A stretch of 64,000 nucleotides of DNA. Origin: Vreelandella lionensis (GTDB lineage Bacteria > Pseudomonadota > Gammaproteobacteria > Pseudomonadales > Halomonadaceae). A program made the position numbers and the translations under genes. Within the stretch, counting starts at the first letter, position 1, and each line of letters opens with the position of its first letter. The notes under the pieces are model-generated. The model had not been told where the DNA came from. It made no database searches and saw only the letters and a list, made by a program, of their open reading frames with translations. The stretch lies in contig NZ_MWVI01000100.1 in NCBI RefSeq assembly GCF_002087295.1, positions 62,001-126,000 on the forward strand, given 5' to 3'. Positions 59,857 to 64,000 of this stretch are shown here, piece after piece.

Positions 59857-62800
59857 TTAAGCATTATCGTGGCCAAGCTCCGCTTGCTCTTGGCGATCCT
59901 GATTCGGATGGCGCTTGCGGTAGAGCCAATCCGATACCGAGGCAATCATGGCGTAGAAGCTGGGAATAAACAGGCTGCCCAGAATCGCCACTGACGCCAT
60001 ACCCATCGCCACTGTGGTACCGATATGGTGGCTACTCACGTCACTTGCGCCGGTCGCCAGGGCCAACGGCAAGGTGCCGAAGATAAACGCCAGCGAGGTC
60101 ATGACGATTGGCCGGAAGCGCAGCTCTGCGGCGGTAATCGCCGCTTCGCGAATCGATTTACCCAGCTCTTTACGCTGCAGCTCGGCAAACTCGACGATCA
60201 GGATGGCATTCTTCGCCGCCCAACCGACGACCACCAGGATGGCGATCTGAACGTAGACACTGGTATCCAAACAGCGCAACACAATGCCACCGATACCGCC
60301 AAGGAAAGCAAAGGGCGTTGCGGTAAGTACCGCCAGCGGCAGCGACCAGCTCTCGTACTGCGCCGCTAGAATCAAGAACACCATCAGAATACCGAACACA
60401 ATCGCAAGTGTTGCGGTATTACCCAGGTTAGATTCCTGATACGCCGTACCGGTCCAGCCCATGCCCCAGTTATCACCCAGCGTCTCTTGAACCACTTCTT
60501 CCATGGCCTCGATGGCTTGGGCCGAGCTGTAGCCCGCTGCCGGGTTACCCTGGAACTGGGCCCCCGCGTAGACCCCAAACCGTGACACCACCGCAGGCCC
60601 CGTTTGGCGCTCAAGCGTCACGAACTCAGAGAGCGGGATACGCTCACCGTTGCCACCACGCACATAGACGTTGTTGACGTCTTCCGGCGTTTTACGGAAC
60701 TCATCTTCGTTCTGTAAGTACACCTGGAAGTTACGGTTTTGGTAACTGAAGTAGTTCACGAACCCATTACCGAACGTATTCGCCAACGCAGAGTTGATAT
60801 TCTCCAGCGCTACGCCGTAGCTGAGCGCTTTTTGCTGGTCGATTTCCGCCCGGTAAGAGGGCACGTTCACGTTAAACGTACTGAACACTCGGTTAAGCAC
60901 AGGGTGCTGATTCGCGGCCTGCATGATTTTCAGCGAGGCTTCATACAGCTCACGGGTGGAGGCACCATCGAACGACTGCAGGTAACCGGTGAAACCACCC
61001 GTGGTGGATAGCCCCATGATCGGCGGTACGTTAAAGGCCATCGCTGAACCGCCATCGATACTGGCGCCCAACTGCATGATACGTCCCACCAGCTCATTGG
61101 CGGTTAACTCTCGCTCTGCCCACGTTTTCATATTGATAAACATAATGCCGCGAGCCGTATTGACCGCGCTGGACAGGATGTCGTACCCCGCCACCGCAGA
61201 GGAGTATTCAACCCCAGGAATGGCCGCTACCTGCTCGCTTAACTCAGCCATATAAGCCTGCGTACGACTCAGCGAGGCGGCATCTGGCAAGGAGACGCTA
61301 ACGAGTACGATCCCCTGGTCGGTTTCCGGCACCAGCGTTGAGGGTGTATTCGCGTAGAGCCAATAAGAACCCGCACCGACGGCTACGGTTAACGCCAGCG
61401 CCAACACCCAGAAGCGCACCAGCTTCTTCACAAACCACATATAAACCGCAGTGAAACCAGCAAAGAAGCGGTCAAACAGGCGCAACGGCGTGCTGATGGC
61501 ACGCTTGAACGCCGACTGCTTGGTCTGGTGCAAATTGTGTTTGATAAAGATCGCCGATAGCGCCGGGGTAAAGGTCAACGCCATCAGCGCCGACAGCGCC
61601 ACCGAAATGGCCACGGTGATCGCGAACTGCTGATAGATTTGCCCAGTAAAGCCACCCAGGAAGGCTACCGGCACAAAGACCGCCGCCATAATCAGCGAGG
61701 TAGCAATAACCGGCCCACCGACCTCTTTCATAGCGCGAACAGTCGCATCCCGAACGCTAATATCGTCCTCTTCGCTAAGTACCCGCTCAACGTTTTCCAC
61801 CACCAGTATCGCGTCATCCACCACGATGCCTATCGACAGCACCAGGGCAAATAGCGTCAGCAGGTTGATCGAGAAATCGAACAGATAGAAGCCCGCAAAG
61901 GTACCAATCACCGACACCGGCACCACCGACATCGCGATGACGGTAAAGCGCCAGTTTTGCAGGAAGATAAACAGAATGACGATAACGATCAGAAACGCTT
62001 CAATAAACGTCTTGATGACCGTTTCCACCGACGCATCGATAAACAGCGTGGTGTCGTAAGGGGTTACGTACTCAAGCCCTGGCGGAAAACGCCCCGCCAG
62101 CTCTTCCATCGTGGCCCGCACCGCATCAGCAGTTTCCAGCGCGTTCGCACCGGGCTGCTGGTTAATGATAATCGGCGTCATAGTGGCGCCGTTTAGCCGG
62201 GCATCAACCCCGTAAAAGGAAGCTCCCAGCTCAATACGTGCCACATCTTCTAAGCGCAGCGACGAGCCATCTGGGTTGGTACGTAGAAAAATTTCACGGA
62301 AATCGTCGGTGCTCGACAGTCGTCCGCCTGCGGTAATCGTATAGGTAAGGCGCGCGGTTCGCTTTGCGGTGTAGCCGCTAGGTTACCGGCGGGAATCTCG
62401 GTGTTCTGAGTTCGAATAGCGCTGGCCACTTCGCTAGGCGTCAAATCGTATTGAGCCAGCTTGTCGGGGTCCATCCATATCCGCATGGCAAACTCGCCGC
62501 CACCCAATACCTCGGCGTTACCCACCCCCGGCACCTGGCGCAGCTCATCCAGAATGTTGAGCGTGGCGTAGTTCTGCATGTAAACCTTGCTGTAATCCCC
62601 GCTGGGCGAGGTCAAGGCAACGAGCATCAGGATGGAGTCTGAACGCAGCTCGACAGTAACACCCTGAGACTGCACTGCCTCCGGCAGCTGTGAAAGCGCC
62701 CCCTGAACACGGTTATTGACGTTAATCGTATTGATATCGCCATCGGTGCCGATATTAAACGCCACACTCAAGCTCATGGTGCCATTATCGGCGCTGTTGG

Positions 62801-63044
62801 AGGTCATGTAGAGCATGTCCTCAACGCCGTTAATCGCCTCCGCTAGCGGTGCGGCCACCGTTTGTGCCACGGTTTCAGCATCCGCCCCGGGGAACTGGGC
62901 TTGCACCGACACCGTCGGCGGCACCACGCTGGGGTACTGCTCAATCGGCAGCACCCGCATGGCCATCACACCGACCAGCGTGACAATAATTGCCAGTACC
63001 GTGGCAAAAATCGGACGGCCGATAAAGAAGTTAGAGAAATTCAT
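59857..63044 (-). CDS. RND multidrug efflux pump inner-membrane subunit, AcrB/MexB-like (frameshifted)
   Basis: This hydrophobe/amphiphile-efflux RND transporter is about 1060 residues when joined. It starts MNFSNFFIGRPIFATVLAII, with GVEDMLYMTSNSADNGTMSL. The proton-relay helix IVVDDAILVVENVERVL has two Asp. A second half repeats the fold (VVGWAAKNAILIVEFAELQ). The frame breaks at about 62350-62356, where one extra C separates ATPQSEPRALP from TYTITAGGRLSSTDDF. It works with the adaptor encoded just upstream, whose stop overlaps this start by one base (TAATG). No outer-membrane channel gene lies downstream. Confidence 0.92.
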
Positions 63045-64000
63045 TATTGCGCGCCCTCTTCCCCTTCAGCGGGTTGTGCGCCACCGGCTTCTTGCATCGC
63101 TTCTGCCGCCTGCGCTTCTTCCTGGGCTTGCTCCTGCTCAGCCTCTTCCACCACGTCAGAGGCGTTACCTTCAAACGGTTGGGGATCAATCAGCACGCCC
63201 GCCTCTAGGCCAGCGGGGTCGCCCACCACAACGCGGTCTCCTGGCTCCAAGCCACCACGGATGATTTGCCACGGGCCTGCGACTTCACCCAGCTGAACAG
63301 TGCGCTCGCGGGCCTTGTTCTCATCATCCAGCACATACACCTGCGGCCCCATAAGGCCTTGGGTGACAGCAATTTCTGGAACGGCTAGCACATCAAAACG
63401 CTTCAGCCCTTCAATACGAACGCGAACAAACTGCCCCGGCAGCACTTCACCATCGGGATTGGCAAACGTAGCAGACGCTTGAACGGTGCTGGTGCCGGTA
63501 TCCACGCGCGAGCCAAGGAAGTCCAGGCGGCCTTCAAGCTCGCTACCTTCGCTACCGTCTACGCCAGGCACCCGCAAGCGGGCGGTAATCTGGGAAGCAT
63601 CGCCTTCATTGCCAAGCTGGCGGCGCAGCTCAAAAGCATCGCGCTGGGGCAGTTGGAAGCGCACTTCCAGCGGATCCAACGGCGTAATTGTGGCCAGCTC
63701 GGTGCGGGAATTGACCAAGTTGCCAACGTTAATCTGGCTTAAGCTAATCATGCCCGATACCGGCGCGGTCACGTTGGAGTAACCTAAATCCAGATTAGCG
63801 CTGGTCAGCGCCGCTTCCGCCTGGGCAACATTGGCTTGAGCCACGCGCTGGTCGGCAAGCGCTTGGTCGTACTGTTGGCGACTGACCGAATTCTGGCTCA
63901 GCATCTGCTCAAAGCGTTGGGCATCGCGCTGGGCACGGGCAAGCTCAGCACGAGCACTTTGCAGGTCTGCTTCACGCTGGTTAACGGTCGCCTGATAGAG
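63044..64000 (-). CDS. RND efflux periplasmic adaptor subunit, MexA/AcrA-like (5' end outside window)
   Basis: This is the 3' part of a membrane-fusion protein, cut by the window edge, so start and lipobox are not seen. The visible coiled-coil hairpin (QREADLQSARAELARAQRD, RVAQANVAQAEAALTSANLD) is followed by the lipoyl half-motif YSNVTAPVSGMISLSQINVGNLV and the beta-barrel region ending GPWQIIRGGLEPGDRVVV. The C-terminal 45 residues are an unusual Glu/Ala/Gln-rich tail (EEAEQEQAQEEAQAAEAMQE). The stop overlaps the pump start. Confidence 0.9.
   Translation of the reverse strand, partial: LYQATVNQREADLQSARAELARAQRDAQRFEQMLSQNSVSRQQYDQALADQRVAQANVAQAEAALTSANLDLGYSNVTAPVSGMISLSQINVGNLVNSRTELATITPLDPLEVRFQLPQRDAFELRRQLGNEGDASQITARLRVPGVDGSEGSELEGRLDFLGSRVDTGTSTVQASATFANPDGEVLPGQFVRVRIEGLKRFDVLAVPEIAVTQGLMGPQVYVLDDENKARERTVQLGEVAGPWQIIRGGLEPGDRVVVGDPAGLEAGVLIDPQPFEGNASDVVEEAEQEQAQEEAQAAEAMQEAGGAQPAEGEEGAQ

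Overview
The window is a stretch of chromosome from a moderately GC-rich gammaproteobacterium. The gene content fits the Halomonadaceae (Halomonas or a close relative): a gltA / sdhCDAB / sucAB-lpdA-sucCD cluster with a two-lipoyl SucB, gltX followed by tRNA-Ala(GGC) and tRNA-Glu(TTC), a Pseudomonas-like glucose ABC transporter with a two-component system, and a polyhydroxyalkanoate depolymerase. The genus is an inference from gene order and protein similarity recalled by eye; no search was run.

Layout. 0.2-2.2 kb: glycine-zipper lipoprotein, small membrane protein, SlyD-type FKBP isomerase. 1.8-7.2 kb: nickel module, nikR divergent from nikABCDE, with an exact NikR operator between them. 7.1-15.7 kb: MFS transporter, NlpC/P60 lipoprotein, a large DUF1266-type protein, a GlsB-type membrane protein, hexose-6-phosphate mutarotase, and the YcjX/YcjF pair. 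15.7-22.6 kb, minus strand: sugar (probably glucose) ABC transporter gtsABCD behind an OmpR-type regulator and sensor kinase. 22.7-29.9 kb: HAD phosphatase, RNase II, PHA depolymerase with a ribbon-helix-helix regulator, and a glycosyltransferase with a flippase-like membrane protein. 30-43.5 kb: the TCA cluster, read as sdhCDAB-sucAB-lpdA-sucCD on the minus strand and divergent gltA on the plus strand. 43.6-46.7 kb: 3-hydroxyisobutyrate-dehydrogenase-type enzyme, two tRNAs, gltX. 47-53.3 kb: accessory region with an XRE/S24-like regulator, a lipoprotein, a MerR/DUF433 antitoxin with PIN-like toxin, an AT-richer two-gene unit (NA37/NdpA-type nucleoid protein plus a membrane protein of unknown function) and a UmuD-like remnant, ending at dusA, a known integration hotspot. 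54.4-64 kb: catalase, AstE-like deacylase, TetR regulator, hydrolase, small membrane protein, and an RND efflux pump whose adaptor gene runs off the window.

The most striking sequence-level feature is that about twenty genes, including sdhA, sucA, lpdA, gltX and rnb, are each broken by one or a few single-base insertions or deletions, often in short homopolymers. Two also carry a GAA-like codon read as TAA. Damage to several central genes at once, with otherwise perfect conservation on both sides, points to uncorrected sequencing or assembly errors rather than real pseudogenes. I therefore annotate each as one gene across the break. The best candidate for something undescribed is the NA37/NdpA-like plus membrane-protein pair at 49.8-52.3 kb beside the toxin-antitoxin pair and dusA.
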